Below are positions 49,184 to 57,502 of a DNA stretch of 64,000 nt, one piece after another. The stretch covers positions 2,604,001 through 2,668,000 of the forward strand of contig NZ_JAUTBA010000001.1 in the NCBI RefSeq assembly GCF_030818895.1, in the 5' to 3' direction. Made by a program: the position numbers and the translations under genes. The notes below the pieces were generated by a model that worked only from the letters and a program-made list of their open reading frames with translations, was not told the DNA's origin and searched no databases. Origin of the DNA: Sphingobacterium zeae (GTDB lineage: Bacteria > Bacteroidota > Bacteroidia > Sphingobacteriales > Sphingobacteriaceae). Position 1 is the first letter of the stretch. Each line of letters begins with the position of its first letter.

Positions 49184-50782
49184 ATGGATTCTCGTATCGT
49201 TAGAGAAAGCATATTACAGGGCAACACTGCTCTCGGTATTGAACTGGGTTCAACTCGGATCAAAGCTGTATTAATCGATCCAAATTTTGAAATCATTAGT
49301 TCCGGTATCTACGATTGGGAGAATAAACTTATCGACGGTTTTTGGACCTACTGTGAAAAAGAAATAATTACGGGTATACAGGAAGCTTTTAGACAAGTTT
49401 CAACAGAGGTACAAAGTAAATTTGGTATTCCATTACGGAAAATAGGTTCCATTGGATGTTCCGCAATGATGCAGGGCTATATTGTACTCAATAAATCTGG
49501 AAAATTACTGGTGCCATTCCGTACTTGGCGTAATGCAACAACGTCAGAAGCATCTTCACAGCTCACTCGAAGTTTTAAAAGTAAGATTCCCCAACGTTGG
49601 AGTATATCTCATCTCTATCAAGCTATTTTGGATAATGAACCGCATGTCAGTGATATCAATTATATCACAACATTGTCTGGATATGTGCATTGGCTTTTGA
49701 CCGGTGAAAAGGTTTTGGGAATAGGTGATGCTTCGGGCATGTTTCCTGTGGATGAAATAAAAAAGCAATTTGATGAGGGGTTAATTCATAAGTTTGACAC
49801 TTTGATTGCTGACAGGAAATACTCTTGGACACTATTGGACATCATGCCAGTTGTCCGGATAGCCGGTGAACCTGCAGGAAATCTGAATGGGCAGGGTGCC
49901 ATATTGTTAGATCCGTCTGGTTTATTAGGTGGAGGTATTCCAATGTGCGCTCCGGAAGGAGACGGCGCAACGGGTATTGTTGCAACAAACAGTATTCAAA
50001 AGCGTACAGGAAACATATCTGTGGGTACATCTATTTTTGCACAATTTGTTTTGGAAAAAAAGCTTAGTAACATCTATTCTGAAATAGATATTATGGCAAC
50101 ACCTGAAGGAAATCCGATAGGGATTATTCTGGCTAATAATTGTTCCAGCGATATTAATGCATGGATTAATATATTCGGTGAATTTTGTAAAAGTATGGGA
50201 TTGAAAGCAGATAGAGACGAATTATTCAACGTATTATTCAATCAAGCAATGTCAGGTGATCAGGATTGCGGAGGTTTAATGAGCTATGGTTATTATTCAG
50301 CCGAAAATATTACAGAAATAGTAAAGGGACGGCCACTATTTATTCGCACAGCCGAAAGCAATTTCAATCTTGCAAACTTTATGCGGACGCAACTTTTTTC
50401 AGCTTTTGCCGTGCTCAGGATAGGAATGGATATATTAACAAATAATGAAAATTTTTCTTTTGATCACATATGTGCGCACGGAGGCTTATTCAAGACACCG
50501 GAAGTCGTACAAAAAATCTGTGCAGCAGCGCTCAATGTACCAATCTCCGTAATGTCAACAGCTGGGGAAGGTGGGGCGTGGGGGATGGCTATTCTTGCTT
50601 CTTACGTAAAAGATAGGTTGGAAGGAGAGACCCTCAGCGCTTACCTTTCCAGTAATGTATTTCAAAAAAAGGAATATCAAATAGTGTATCCTGATCGAAT
50701 GGACAAAGAGGGATTTGATGAATTTTTGATGCGTTATAAAAGAGGATTAGTGATAGCAAAAGCAGCTGAGAATTATTCCTAA
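49184..50782 (+). CDS. FGGY-family carbohydrate kinase
   Basis: A 532-residue sugar kinase: N-terminal ATPase fold ALGIELGSTRIKAVLID, substrate-side segments SAMMQGYIVLNKSGKLLVPFRTWRN and GDASGMFPVD, PEGDGATGIVATNSI, NISVGTSIFAQFVL, and the C-terminal AHGGLFKTPEVVQKICAAALNVPI with AGEGGAWGMAILASY. The sequence is nearest in feel to xylulokinase/ribulokinase-type members, but the substrate cannot be fixed. Unlike many ribulokinase loci, no isomerase or epimerase gene sits beside it. It is divergent from the MFS transporter and ends ahead of two hairpins. Confidence 0.88.
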   Translation: MDSRIVRESILQGNTALGIELGSTRIKAVLIDPNFEIISSGIYDWENKLIDGFWTYCEKEIITGIQEAFRQVSTEVQSKFGIPLRKIGSIGCSAMMQGYIVLNKSGKLLVPFRTWRNATTSEASSQLTRSFKSKIPQRWSISHLYQAILDNEPHVSDINYITTLSGYVHWLLTGEKVLGIGDASGMFPVDEIKKQFDEGLIHKFDTLIADRKYSWTLLDIMPVVRIAGEPAGNLNGQGAILLDPSGLLGGGIPMCAPEGDGATGIVATNSIQKRTGNISVGTSIFAQFVLEKKLSNIYSEIDIMATPEGNPIGIILANNCSSDINAWINIFGEFCKSMGLKADRDELFNVLFNQAMSGDQDCGGLMSYGYYSAENITEIVKGRPLFIRTAESNFNLANFMRTQLFSAFAVLRIGMDILTNNENFSFDHICAHGGLFKTPEVVQKICAAALNVPISVMSTAGEGGAWGMAILASYVKDRLEGETLSAYLSSNVFQKKEYQIVYPDRMDKEGFDEFLMRYKRGLVIAKAAENYS

Positions 50783-50851
50783 AGTGTCACAAGTTGCTTT
50801 TAAAATTGGTCTATTAACGGTATCTGTTATTCAATAAACTAGAAACTATAC

Positions 50852-50884
50852 AACCCATAGATTCGATACACCGATCTATGGGTT
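50852..50884 (+). terminator. Terminator hairpin after the FGGY kinase
   Basis: AACCCATAGAT and ATCTATGGGTT, exact 11-base arms around 11 bases, 70 bases after the kinase stop. TTTG follows but no long U-run. Confidence 0.6.
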
Positions 50885-50920
50885 TGAAGAGAAGCTAGTT
50901 GTATGATTAATTCACTATGG

Positions 50921-50952
50921 CAAACGGATTACATATTAAGTTAATCCGTTTG
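50921..50952 (-). terminator. Terminator hairpin after the acidic-repeat gene
   Basis: CAAACGGATTA and TAATCCGTTTG, exact 11-base arms around 10 bases, 41 bases beyond the stop of the minus-strand repeat gene. Together with the 50852 hairpin it separates two convergent genes. Confidence 0.55.
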
Positions 50953-50992
50953 CTTAAGTATTTCATGTTGTTGATTATTAAATGATCTCTTC

Positions 50993-51490
50993 CTAAATGT
51001 CAGAAGGCTCTGTTGGCGATTGAAGCGGGAGCCCTTCTGCATCATTTGCTTCTTCATCTTCGGCTATGGTTTCATCGTCAAATTCGCTTTCTTCTTCAAA
51101 ACCACTTTCTTCTTGGATATCCAGATCATCCTCTTCGGCTATGGTTTCATCGTCAAATTCGCTTTCTTCTTCAAAACCACTTTCTTCTGGGATATCCAGA
51201 TCATCCTCTTCGGCTATGGTTTTATCGTCAAATTCACTATCTTCTTCAAAACCACTTTCTTCTGGGATATCCAGATCATCCTCTTCGGCTATGGTTTCAT
51301 CGTCAAATTCACTATCTTCTTCAAAACCACTTTCTTCTGGGATATCCAGATCATCCTCTTTTGAGATCTCTGGATCTTCCTCGGATTCATATTCGAAAAG
51401 ATCTTGAGCGGGGTCCTGTTGCGAGATTATCGCCAATGCAATGATAGGCATACCTTGATGCTGATCGTGCGTAATTTTTTTCCTGTTCAT
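50993..51490 (-). CDS. Highly acidic tandem-repeat protein
   Basis: A 165-residue protein from MNRKKITHDQHQGM (51490; three more residues are possible from 51499). After about 35 residues it is almost wholly Asp, Glu and Ser: four near-identical 25-residue repeats of the form EDDLDIPEESGFEEDSEF followed by DDETIAE, then a short acidic tail. The repeats differ only at E/D, E/K and P/Q positions. No signal peptide or known domain is visible; the short hydrophobic stretch IIALAII is too brief for a membrane helix. Opposite-strand frames here are shadows of the repeat. It could be a disordered ion- or protein-binding protein; the function is unknown. Confidence 0.65.
   Translation of the reverse strand: MNRKKITHDQHQGMPIIALAIISQQDPAQDLFEYESEEDPEISKEDDLDIPEESGFEEDSEFDDETIAEEDDLDIPEESGFEEDSEFDDKTIAEEDDLDIPEESGFEEESEFDDETIAEEDDLDIQEESGFEEESEFDDETIAEDEEANDAEGLPLQSPTEPSDI
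51065..51364. repeat. Four 75-bp in-frame tandem repeats
   Basis: The unit begins ATGGTTTCATCGTCAAATTC on the plus strand and recurs every 75 bases, four copies, with a few substitutions (for example ATTCGCTTTC in two copies, ATTCACTATC in the other two). High identity indicates recent unit duplication and likely copy-number variation. Confidence 0.9.
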
Positions 51491-51790
51491 GTTACACATA
51501 TTTTATTTGTAGGACACCGCATATTAAACAATTGTTGATTGATTAACTACGCTATAAATGCCACTTTATACGTGAAAGTCCAGCTATACGCCGTTTACAT
51601 TTTTTAATGAGCAACGTGTTTCTACTTTTTGTGACCGATTTATGCGTGAATTGTCGAATCCATTAGCTTTGATCGAACGAAAGTACTGCGGTCGCTGTTA
51701 GTTTTTTACAAAATTGTATATATGTGGCGAGCGTAAGATAGAGATTCGCTCACCTAAAATTGATTCAGTCATTATAAATTTATAGAGAAA

Positions 51791-52789
51791 ATGGAAAAAC
51801 CAGCAAAAATGGATAGACGTAAGGCTTTGGGAGCAATAGGTACTAGTGTGTTAGCTTTAGGATTAGTGGGAGGATGGCGGCCAGCTGAAGCTCAGCAGGG
51901 TGGAAATTCTATTTTACAGAATCCAAATGACAAATATCCTAGACCGCCTTTTCAAAAGCAAATCCAGCCTTGGCCTGGATTGAGCAGTAAAATGAATCCA
52001 AAACCCGACCACGGAGAAGAATCATATAAAGGAAGTGGTCGATTGAATGGTCGTAAAGCTTTAATTACTGGCGGAGATTCTGGAATGGGGCGAGCTGCCG
52101 CAATCGCGTATGCGCGTGAGGGAGCCGATGTGGCTATTAACTATCTGCCAGATGAGGAGTCTGATGCTAAAGAAGTTGTTGCGTTGATCAAAGCTGCAGG
52201 GCGAAAAGCGGTGGCAATTCCGGGTGATCTTCGGGAAGAAAAGTTCTGTACGCGTCTAATACAAGAGGCTACAAACCAGTTGGGTGGTTTAGATATTTTG
52301 GTCAATAACGCTGCCCGGCAGCAGACAAAACCTTCCATATTGGATATTACAACTGAAGAATTTGATGCGACCATGAAGACTAACATTTATGCTCCATTTT
52401 GGCTTATTAAAGCCGCTTTACCACATTTGAAACCCGGTTCAGTTATTATAGGAACAACATCAGTACAGGCGACAGATCCATCGGAAGATCTTTACGATTA
52501 CGCGCAGACAAAGGCCGCTACAACAAACTATATACGATCTCTTGCGAAACAGCTAGGACCAAAGGGTATTCGCGTGAATGGTGTAGCTCCTGGACCTATT
52601 TGGACACCGCTACAAGTGAGTGGCGGTGCAACACAAGAAAAACTTGTGAACTTTGGAGGGGACACGCCCATGGGACGACCCGGTCAACCAGCGGAACTAG
52701 CATCGATCTATGTTCAGCTTGCCGCATCGGATGCCAGTTATGCTAACGGACAGATTTATGGAGCTGCAGGAGGCGGCGGGCAACCTTAA
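51791..52789 (+). CDS. SDR-family oxidoreductase with Tat-like leader
   Basis: A 332-residue short-chain dehydrogenase. The first 35 residues form a twin-arginine-type leader (MDRRKALGAIGTSVLALGLVGGW...AEA). The NAD(P) motif ALITGGDSGMGRAAAIAYAREGA, the NNAA motif, Ser in GTTSVQA, and YDYAQTKAA (Tyr-x3-Lys) complete the catalytic set; the C-terminus ends ANGQIYGAAGGGGQP. Family members reduce or oxidise alcohols and carbonyls; the substrate is unknown. A leaderless relative lies at 58637. Export before or after folding with cofactor would fit the Tat route. Confidence 0.88.
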   Translation: MEKPAKMDRRKALGAIGTSVLALGLVGGWRPAEAQQGGNSILQNPNDKYPRPPFQKQIQPWPGLSSKMNPKPDHGEESYKGSGRLNGRKALITGGDSGMGRAAAIAYAREGADVAINYLPDEESDAKEVVALIKAAGRKAVAIPGDLREEKFCTRLIQEATNQLGGLDILVNNAARQQTKPSILDITTEEFDATMKTNIYAPFWLIKAALPHLKPGSVIIGTTSVQATDPSEDLYDYAQTKAATTNYIRSLAKQLGPKGIRVNGVAPGPIWTPLQVSGGATQEKLVNFGGDTPMGRPGQPAELASIYVQLAASDASYANGQIYGAAGGGGQP

Positions 52790-52835
52790 GCTGGTACGAT
52801 CTACTACGGCATCAACTGTTTTGTCAAATATCTAT

Positions 52836-53060
52836 CTAAGTGTTATCTTGTGTTGCAATCGGCGATAAGCTGATTGCAACTCCTTTTGAATATGTGTTCA
52901 TGATTTTGTCCAAAATCTGAGCATTTTTATTGTGTAAGGTCTTCATTTCTTCATTATACCCATCGCTTAGTTTACCCTCATAAATAAGCTTATCCCTTAA
53001 TGCTAAGTCTGCATTTTTCAAATCAATTATTTTTTTTGCAATGTCTCTATACTGCATCAT
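52836..53060 (-). CDS. Short hypothetical protein, possibly truncated
   Basis: A 74-residue frame MMQYRDIAKKIIDLKNADLALRDKLIYEGKLSDGYNEEMKTLHNKNAQILDKIMNTYSKGVAIS... The N-terminal 55 residues look like a normal soluble helical protein, faintly similar to the start of DUF6624 proteins, but the tail runs into a hairpin (52852-52880) and ends abruptly. It may be a remnant cut by a deletion or frameshift. Function unknown. Confidence 0.4.
   Translation of the reverse strand: MMQYRDIAKKIIDLKNADLALRDKLIYEGKLSDGYNEEMKTLHNKNAQILDKIMNTYSKGVAISLSPIATQDNT
52852..52880 (+). terminator. Hairpin after the Tat-leader SDR gene
   Basis: GTTGCAATC and GATTGCAAC, exact 9-base arms with an 11-base loop, 63 bases past the SDR stop and followed by TCCTTTTG on the plus strand. 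It overlaps the last codons of the opposing short frame. Confidence 0.45.
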
Positions 53061-53431
53061 AAGTGCTTTTTCGTAAAGGAATGTTTTGATTAAAAATTCT
53101 AAGCATATTCATCGTGGTGGTATATAACTCATTTACTCGGCGACACTTTTTACTATAATTAGATGAGAATTACCGAAGGCCGTAATCCTTTATCAAATTT
53201 AATATGTAATTGTTGTATTATCAATAAGTGTTGAAATTCTGATGATCAAGCTGTTTATGAAATTTCCATTTATCACATCTATGGGTTCATTGGGCCTCTT
53301 CTGAGTGAAGTATCTTCTTTCGATTGAACTTTCAATAAACCTTTTTGTTTTGTATTTTTACGAAAGCACGGCTGGTATCGCTTCAGCAATTCAGGATGTG
53401 TCGGATTAATAATGACCAAACGGATAAGATT
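53061..53431. other. Intergenic region, no gene seen
   Basis: 371 AT-rich bases between the 74-residue minus-strand frame and the secreted hypothetical gene. Nothing beyond scattered T-runs was found. Confidence 0.4.
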
Positions 53432-53845
53432 ATGATAAATATCAAGTTATGTGTTTTAATTTTCTGTTATGCATATTTTTTCGCTCACAGCAATTGTAGT
53501 GCTCAGCGTACGAGGAAAAATCATGAGGCAGGTATTCAAAGTATCGAAGGTAATTGGTTCGACAAAAAAAATAAAAGACATCTATCGATCTATCATGAAA
53601 AGGGACAGGATTATTTTACCATTAACGATTGGTATGAAATCGGCCGGGGTAAGGAACCGATGATTGATGCCTATAGAGCGTGGCCAAGAGGTAATAAATT
53701 GGTCATGCTGCAAAGCACTACAGATCTGAGAGCCCCCTATGCAGAGATTCTACCTTCTGGGAAGTTTCTTTTGTACCGTACAAAAAAGATGAATGATGAA
53801 AAAGGTCCTTTTATAGACAGCGCTTTCTTCTCTAGGTACAAATAA
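53432..53845 (+). CDS. Secreted hypothetical protein
   Basis: A 137-residue protein; Met 53432 (MINIKLCVLIFCYAYFFAHSNCSAQ) starts a convincing signal peptide, while the longest frame from 53345 has an unlikely polar start. The mature part (about 110 residues) is beta-rich and aromatic: IQSIEGNWFDKKNKRHLSIY, YFTINDWYEIGRG, RAWPRGNKLVMLQSTT, EILPSGKFLLYRTKKM. It resembles small lipocalin-like or DUF-type periplasmic proteins, but I do not recognise the family. Confidence 0.6.
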   Translation: MINIKLCVLIFCYAYFFAHSNCSAQRTRKNHEAGIQSIEGNWFDKKNKRHLSIYHEKGQDYFTINDWYEIGRGKEPMIDAYRAWPRGNKLVMLQSTTDLRAPYAEILPSGKFLLYRTKKMNDEKGPFIDSAFFSRYK

Positions 53846-53909
53846 CGGATTTTCCACCGTTCTATTCATGTCATTAAATTATGTCATTAAAATTGAGAGA
53901 CCGATAAAT

Positions 53910-54104
53910 TTATAGGTGTTGTCTAGATTTTTTAGTGGCAGCTGGTGAGGCAAAAATAGAAAAAATAGCATACGTAATGCGCAAGTTAAGCGTCATTATC
54001 ATAACTAGAAGTGTCCCTATTGCCCATTTGTAAGATTTTTTAAGAAAATCAATATTCTGTAATTTAGTTAAAACAAATAGGTAGGGTAAAGCGCAAATAA
54101 GCAA
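53910..54104 (-). CDS. Possible small membrane protein
   Basis: A 64-residue frame with two hydrophobic stretches (about 1-14 and 28-52: WAIGTLLVMIMTLNLRITYAIFSIF) and a basic tail. It lies on the minus strand between two plus-strand genes, not overlapping either. No family is recognised and no promoter was seen; it may be a chance frame in AT-rich DNA or the remnant of a membrane protein. Confidence 0.3.
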   Translation of the reverse strand: MLICALPYLFVLTKLQNIDFLKKSYKWAIGTLLVMIMTLNLRITYAIFSIFASPAATKKSRQHL

Positions 54105-54145
54105 AAAACTTTGGTATTTAATTTTGATGAAGTTTTAGAGAGCAA

Positions 54146-54880
54146 ATGGAATATAAGAAAGCAAAGCCTTGCAAAGAGTTAGAACCCTATATTCATTTTT
54201 ATTGGGAACTTAGCGGAAATGAATCTGAAAAGGGGTGGGAGCGGGTTTTTCCCGATGGTTGTGCTGGCATCCTATTGAATTTAGGAAATAAATGTTTGAC
54301 TGATAATGGTTGTTTCTCAATGGATTATGGAAAAACCTATGTAGTAGGTGCTATGAATGCTTTTAAAGATAGTCTTATTGATAACGATACACATCTCATT
54401 GGTGTTTGTTTAAAACCTGCAACTTTTGCTAATTTCTACCGTTTTGCTGCTCAAAATGAATTGACAAACACTACGGTCGAATTTGAAAAAAACATCTCTT
54501 TTAATGTCGATAAAGTACTTGAAGAGCATTTCAATTTTTTTGATCGTTTTTATTTCGAAAGAATAATTACCCAAAAAAAACACTTACACACTGTTATTGG
54601 GGATATACATGTGTCAAAGGGAAGAATTAGCATTTTTGATCTGGCAAAAAGAAATTGTACAACCGTCAGACAGCTGGAACGAAATTTTAAAAAATTTATT
54701 GGACTATCGCCAAAGCAATATTCGAACATTATCCGTTTTCAGCATGCTTTGTCCTTGATCAGAAATTCGACAGACAGTCGCAGTCTGATGGATATCGCTT
54801 TTGAGTGTGGCTATTATGATCATTCGCATCTGAGTCTTGAAATCAGACGGAATACTGGCCTTTTACCATCGTCACTTTAA
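54146..54880 (+). CDS. AraC-family transcriptional regulator
   Basis: A 244-residue regulator. The N-terminal sensor part (MEYKKAKPCKELEPYIHFYWELSG, VFPDGCAGILLNLG, VVGAMNAF, GVCLKPATFANFYRF) is of the DUF6597-like type common before AraC domains in Bacteroidota. The C-terminus has the DNA-binding pair ISIFDLAKRNCTTVRQLERNFKKFIGLSPKQYSNIIRF and LMDIAFECGYYDHSHLSLEI; it ends a few residues earlier than many relatives. It is followed 73 bases on by a RibD-like reductase gene, its probable target. Confidence 0.88.
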   Translation: MEYKKAKPCKELEPYIHFYWELSGNESEKGWERVFPDGCAGILLNLGNKCLTDNGCFSMDYGKTYVVGAMNAFKDSLIDNDTHLIGVCLKPATFANFYRFAAQNELTNTTVEFEKNISFNVDKVLEEHFNFFDRFYFERIITQKKHLHTVIGDIHVSKGRISIFDLAKRNCTTVRQLERNFKKFIGLSPKQYSNIIRFQHALSLIRNSTDSRSLMDIAFECGYYDHSHLSLEIRRNTGLLPSSL

Positions 54881-54953
54881 TTTTGTCGCATTTTTACAAA
54901 ATAACTACGATAGCCTAGTCTTAAATTTGCAGAAACTTTAGAACGCTAAACAT

Positions 54954-55484
54954 ATGCGAAAAATTTCACTTTTTATTGCAATGAGCCTAGATGGCTATAT
55001 TGCAAAGCCTAACGATGACTTGAGCTTTTTAAAATTGGTCGAAAAAGAAGGAGAAGACTATGGCTACACTGAATTTATGTGTCAAATTGATACCATCATT
55101 GTCGGCAGAAAAACTTACGACTATGTCGTTCGCGAAATTGGGGCCACCCATTACGACAATGGACAGCGAGATGTTTATGTTATCACAAGAACAGAGAAAC
55201 CAAAAGTGGGTAGGACGATTTTTTACACAGGTGACTTAATCGAATTGGTAGCCCAACTAAAATCACTAGCTGGAAAAAATATCTATTGCGATGGTGGGGC
55301 GGAAGTAATCAATGCGTTTTTAAAGTGTGGCTTAATAGACGATTTTGTCATCTCGGTTATTCCAATTCTCCTAGGTAATGGGACAAAACTATTCAAAGAC
55401 GGAAGACCTGAGCAAGCCCTACAATTTATGACATCAAAAGTCTTTGATACCGGGTTGATTCAACTACATTATAAGTGTACATAA
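54954..55484 (+). CDS. Dihydrofolate reductase / RibD C-terminal-like protein
   Basis: A 176-residue NADPH-dependent reductase-fold protein: KISLFIAMSLDGYIAKPNDDLSFL at the N-terminus, CQIDTIIVGRKTYDYV, DVYVITRTEKP, LAGKNIYCDGGAEVINAFLKCGLIDDFVISVIPILLGNGTKLF. This is the YwjB/YyaP-like group, not the folate enzyme itself. The substrate is unknown. Co-directional with the AraC gene upstream; such pairs are common in Bacteroidota. Confidence 0.87.
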   Translation: MRKISLFIAMSLDGYIAKPNDDLSFLKLVEKEGEDYGYTEFMCQIDTIIVGRKTYDYVVREIGATHYDNGQRDVYVITRTEKPKVGRTIFYTGDLIELVAQLKSLAGKNIYCDGGAEVINAFLKCGLIDDFVISVIPILLGNGTKLFKDGRPEQALQFMTSKVFDTGLIQLHYKCT

Positions 55485-56116
55485 AGAGCGGCCAGCTGAG
55501 AAGTTAATTTAAGGGCTATCCTACTTGGTTAAGTATTGAAACTGCTTTTCACATGGCACTCTTCCAATATATTTTGTTAATTCTACTGACATGATTAACA
55601 TTTTTAAATGTCATTGAATAAGAAGCAAAAAAGAGTGACTCATCATCTTTAGAGTTGCCCTGTAACGTAAAAACGTTTTACAGGTGATGCTGATAAGTAT
55701 TATTTTTACAACCGCTACTAAAGCTCGTCAACGAATATCGACTTAAGGTCTGAACGTCAAATAATATTAATAAAAATTGGCAACAAATTGAGACATAAAG
55801 ACTATTGAAATTTTTGCTTTTCATGTATTTTTCTGCAATTGTAAAGCTTCACATGGAATCTCCCAATATTTGAGAAAAACTTCAGATATCAAGTGAATAA
55901 TTTAAAGCAGGAAATTCCATTTTGTTACCTCGAACGTCATTTTGCGAAAGGTTGATAATCTAAAAATGATAACTTAGGCTAAGTTAATTGAAGTAAAATC
56001 GTTGATAAAAAATTGCGATCAAAATAAACCAAAAAAGTAAAGTATGAGATATGGTGAAAACGATAACATTTTTAACTGCAAAGTTGAAGTTCAACTAACC
56101 AAAAATAAGCTAACTT
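55485..56116. other. 632-base intergenic region with one inverted repeat
   Basis: No supported gene. A near-palindrome lies at 55659-55684: CCTGTAACGT, 4 bases, ACGTTTTACAGG (arms match with a two-base bulge). The region is AT-rich and may be eroded sequence; an imperfect short similarity between 55552 and 55852 (CACATGG... CCAATAT) was seen but is weak. Confidence 0.4.
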
Positions 56117-56680
56117 ATGAAAAGGATGCTATTTATTTTATTCTTGTTAATATCCGCATCGGTTATTTTTCAAGCGAAGGCACAAACACAAAAAAACAAT
56201 AATTATGATTTTTTTGATACTGTCGTCAACAATCACAATCAGATCTTTTGGCCTTCAGGTATTCCTTCAGCTATCGAAATGGTGCTAAAGTATTGCAAAG
56301 CGGTAGATTTTAATTTCTATGACTTGCAACTTAAATGGCAGAATAAAATAGATGGCTCTTTCCGTGATTTTGACCAAAAAGAACTATATGGGATTACTTT
56401 TTCTCAGAAATTTGTATTGCCCCGGGATGAAAGTTTTCCAATGGATAGTCTTTTTCAAACGATAGATAATGAATTGAAATCTGGTAAAAAGGTAATTATC
56501 GCACTTCAGGTGGAAACAGGCTGGTCCATTTTTGTCGTCTATAAAAAGAGTCCGGATGGTGAATTAGTTTCATACAGCAAACAAGGCAGCCACACAACGA
56601 TACTCAGAAATACAAAAGAGATTGTAAAGAAATCTAACGGAACAGAAATCATAACGTACAGCATTTCATCTAATGAATAG
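56117..56680 (+). CDS. C39-like peptidase paralog lacking catalytic Cys and His
   Basis: A 187-residue secreted protein (signal MKRMLFILFLLISASVIFQAKA). It aligns without gaps to the next gene. The papain-like pattern is kept (NNHNQIFWPSGIPSAIEMVLKYC; GSFRDFD; ELYGITFSQKFVLP; VETGWSIFVVYKKSPDGE), and Gln42, the usual oxyanion-hole position, is present. The nucleophile position 48 is Gly and the catalytic His position 137 is Ser. It should therefore have no peptidase activity and may act as a binding or inhibitory partner of its paralog (inference). 46 bases separate the two genes, so they are probably co-expressed. Confidence 0.75.
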   Translation: MKRMLFILFLLISASVIFQAKAQTQKNNNYDFFDTVVNNHNQIFWPSGIPSAIEMVLKYCKAVDFNFYDLQLKWQNKIDGSFRDFDQKELYGITFSQKFVLPRDESFPMDSLFQTIDNELKSGKKVIIALQVETGWSIFVVYKKSPDGELVSYSKQGSHTTILRNTKEIVKKSNGTEIITYSISSNE

Positions 56681-56726
56681 AAAAATATAATCATGTCTTG
56701 CGCTATCATCAAAAATAATTTAAATT

Positions 56727-57290
56727 ATGAAAAAGATGCTCTTTATTTTAAGTGTGTTACTATCCACATCTATCGGTTTTCATTTGAAGGCTCAAACACA
56801 AAAAGATGATGATTTTGAGTTCTTTGATACTGTCGTCAATAACCACAATCAACTCTTTCAAATGTCTTGCATCCCATCCGCTGTCGAGATGATACTAAAG
56901 TATTATAAAGTGGTTGATTTTGATTTTGACGGTTTACAAAATGAATGGCAGAATAAGACTGATGGTTCTTTCCGTGATTTTGACAATAGAGAATTATACG
57001 GTATTACCTTTTCTCAAAAATTTGTTTTGCCCCTGGATGCAACCTTTCCGATCGACAGTCTTTTTCAAACGATAGCTAATGAGTTGAAGTCCGAAAAAAA
57101 AGTTATTATCTCACTTCCGGTAGACGGTGGCTGGCATATGTTTGTTATATGCAAACAAACTCCGGATGGAGACTTTGTATCCTATAGCAAACTTGGAAGT
57201 CATACGCTAATCTTTAGAAATACAAAGGAGATTGTGAAAAAGTCTAATGGAACAGAAATCTTAACCTATCGCACTCCTCCGGGAATGTAG
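56727..57290 (+). CDS. Secreted C39-like cysteine peptidase
   Basis: A 187-residue protein with signal MKKMLFILSVLLSTSIGFHLKA. The core NNHNQLFQMSCIPSAVEMILKYYKVVDFDFDGLQNEW fits the C39/papain-like start (Gln42 six residues before Cys48, then a helix ending in KYY), and GGWHMFVICKQTPDGDFVSY supplies His137. The third catalytic residue is not certain. Substrate unknown; C39-like peptidases usually cut short leader peptides or wall peptides. The upstream paralog has lost both key residues. The family assignment is by motif only. Confidence 0.72.
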   Translation: MKKMLFILSVLLSTSIGFHLKAQTQKDDDFEFFDTVVNNHNQLFQMSCIPSAVEMILKYYKVVDFDFDGLQNEWQNKTDGSFRDFDNRELYGITFSQKFVLPLDATFPIDSLFQTIANELKSEKKVIISLPVDGGWHMFVICKQTPDGDFVSYSKLGSHTLIFRNTKEIVKKSNGTEILTYRTPPGM

Positions 57291-57502
57291 CCTTTTAGAA
57301 TTCTAGAAGAAATATGTGAGTGTTTTTCATCGTTTCAAAGGGGTTTTTCGTCGTGGATGTATATCCGATATGGAAATTAATTCATTGTTCGTGCCAAAGG
57401 ACCGCGATTTGTTCATGTTCATTGTAGTTTTTTATGATTTAAACGTACTCTTTAATTTTATAGGAGATTATACTTTAAGGACGGGAAATTTTAGCTATCC
57501 AT

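Noticed and set aside
51065..51364. CRISPR-like array
   Set aside because: The 75-bp units are contiguous and nearly identical, with no spacers, and are in frame with a coding sequence.
51013..51444. Three long plus-strand frames across the repeat region
   Set aside because: They are shadows of the 75-bp repeat, whose period is a multiple of three and so keeps other frames open too. Their products are improbable low-complexity Ser- or Phe-rich chains.
55548..55880. Possible direct repeat CACATGG...CCAATAT
   Set aside because: Only about 20 bases with several mismatches and a gap; not convincing in AT-rich DNA.
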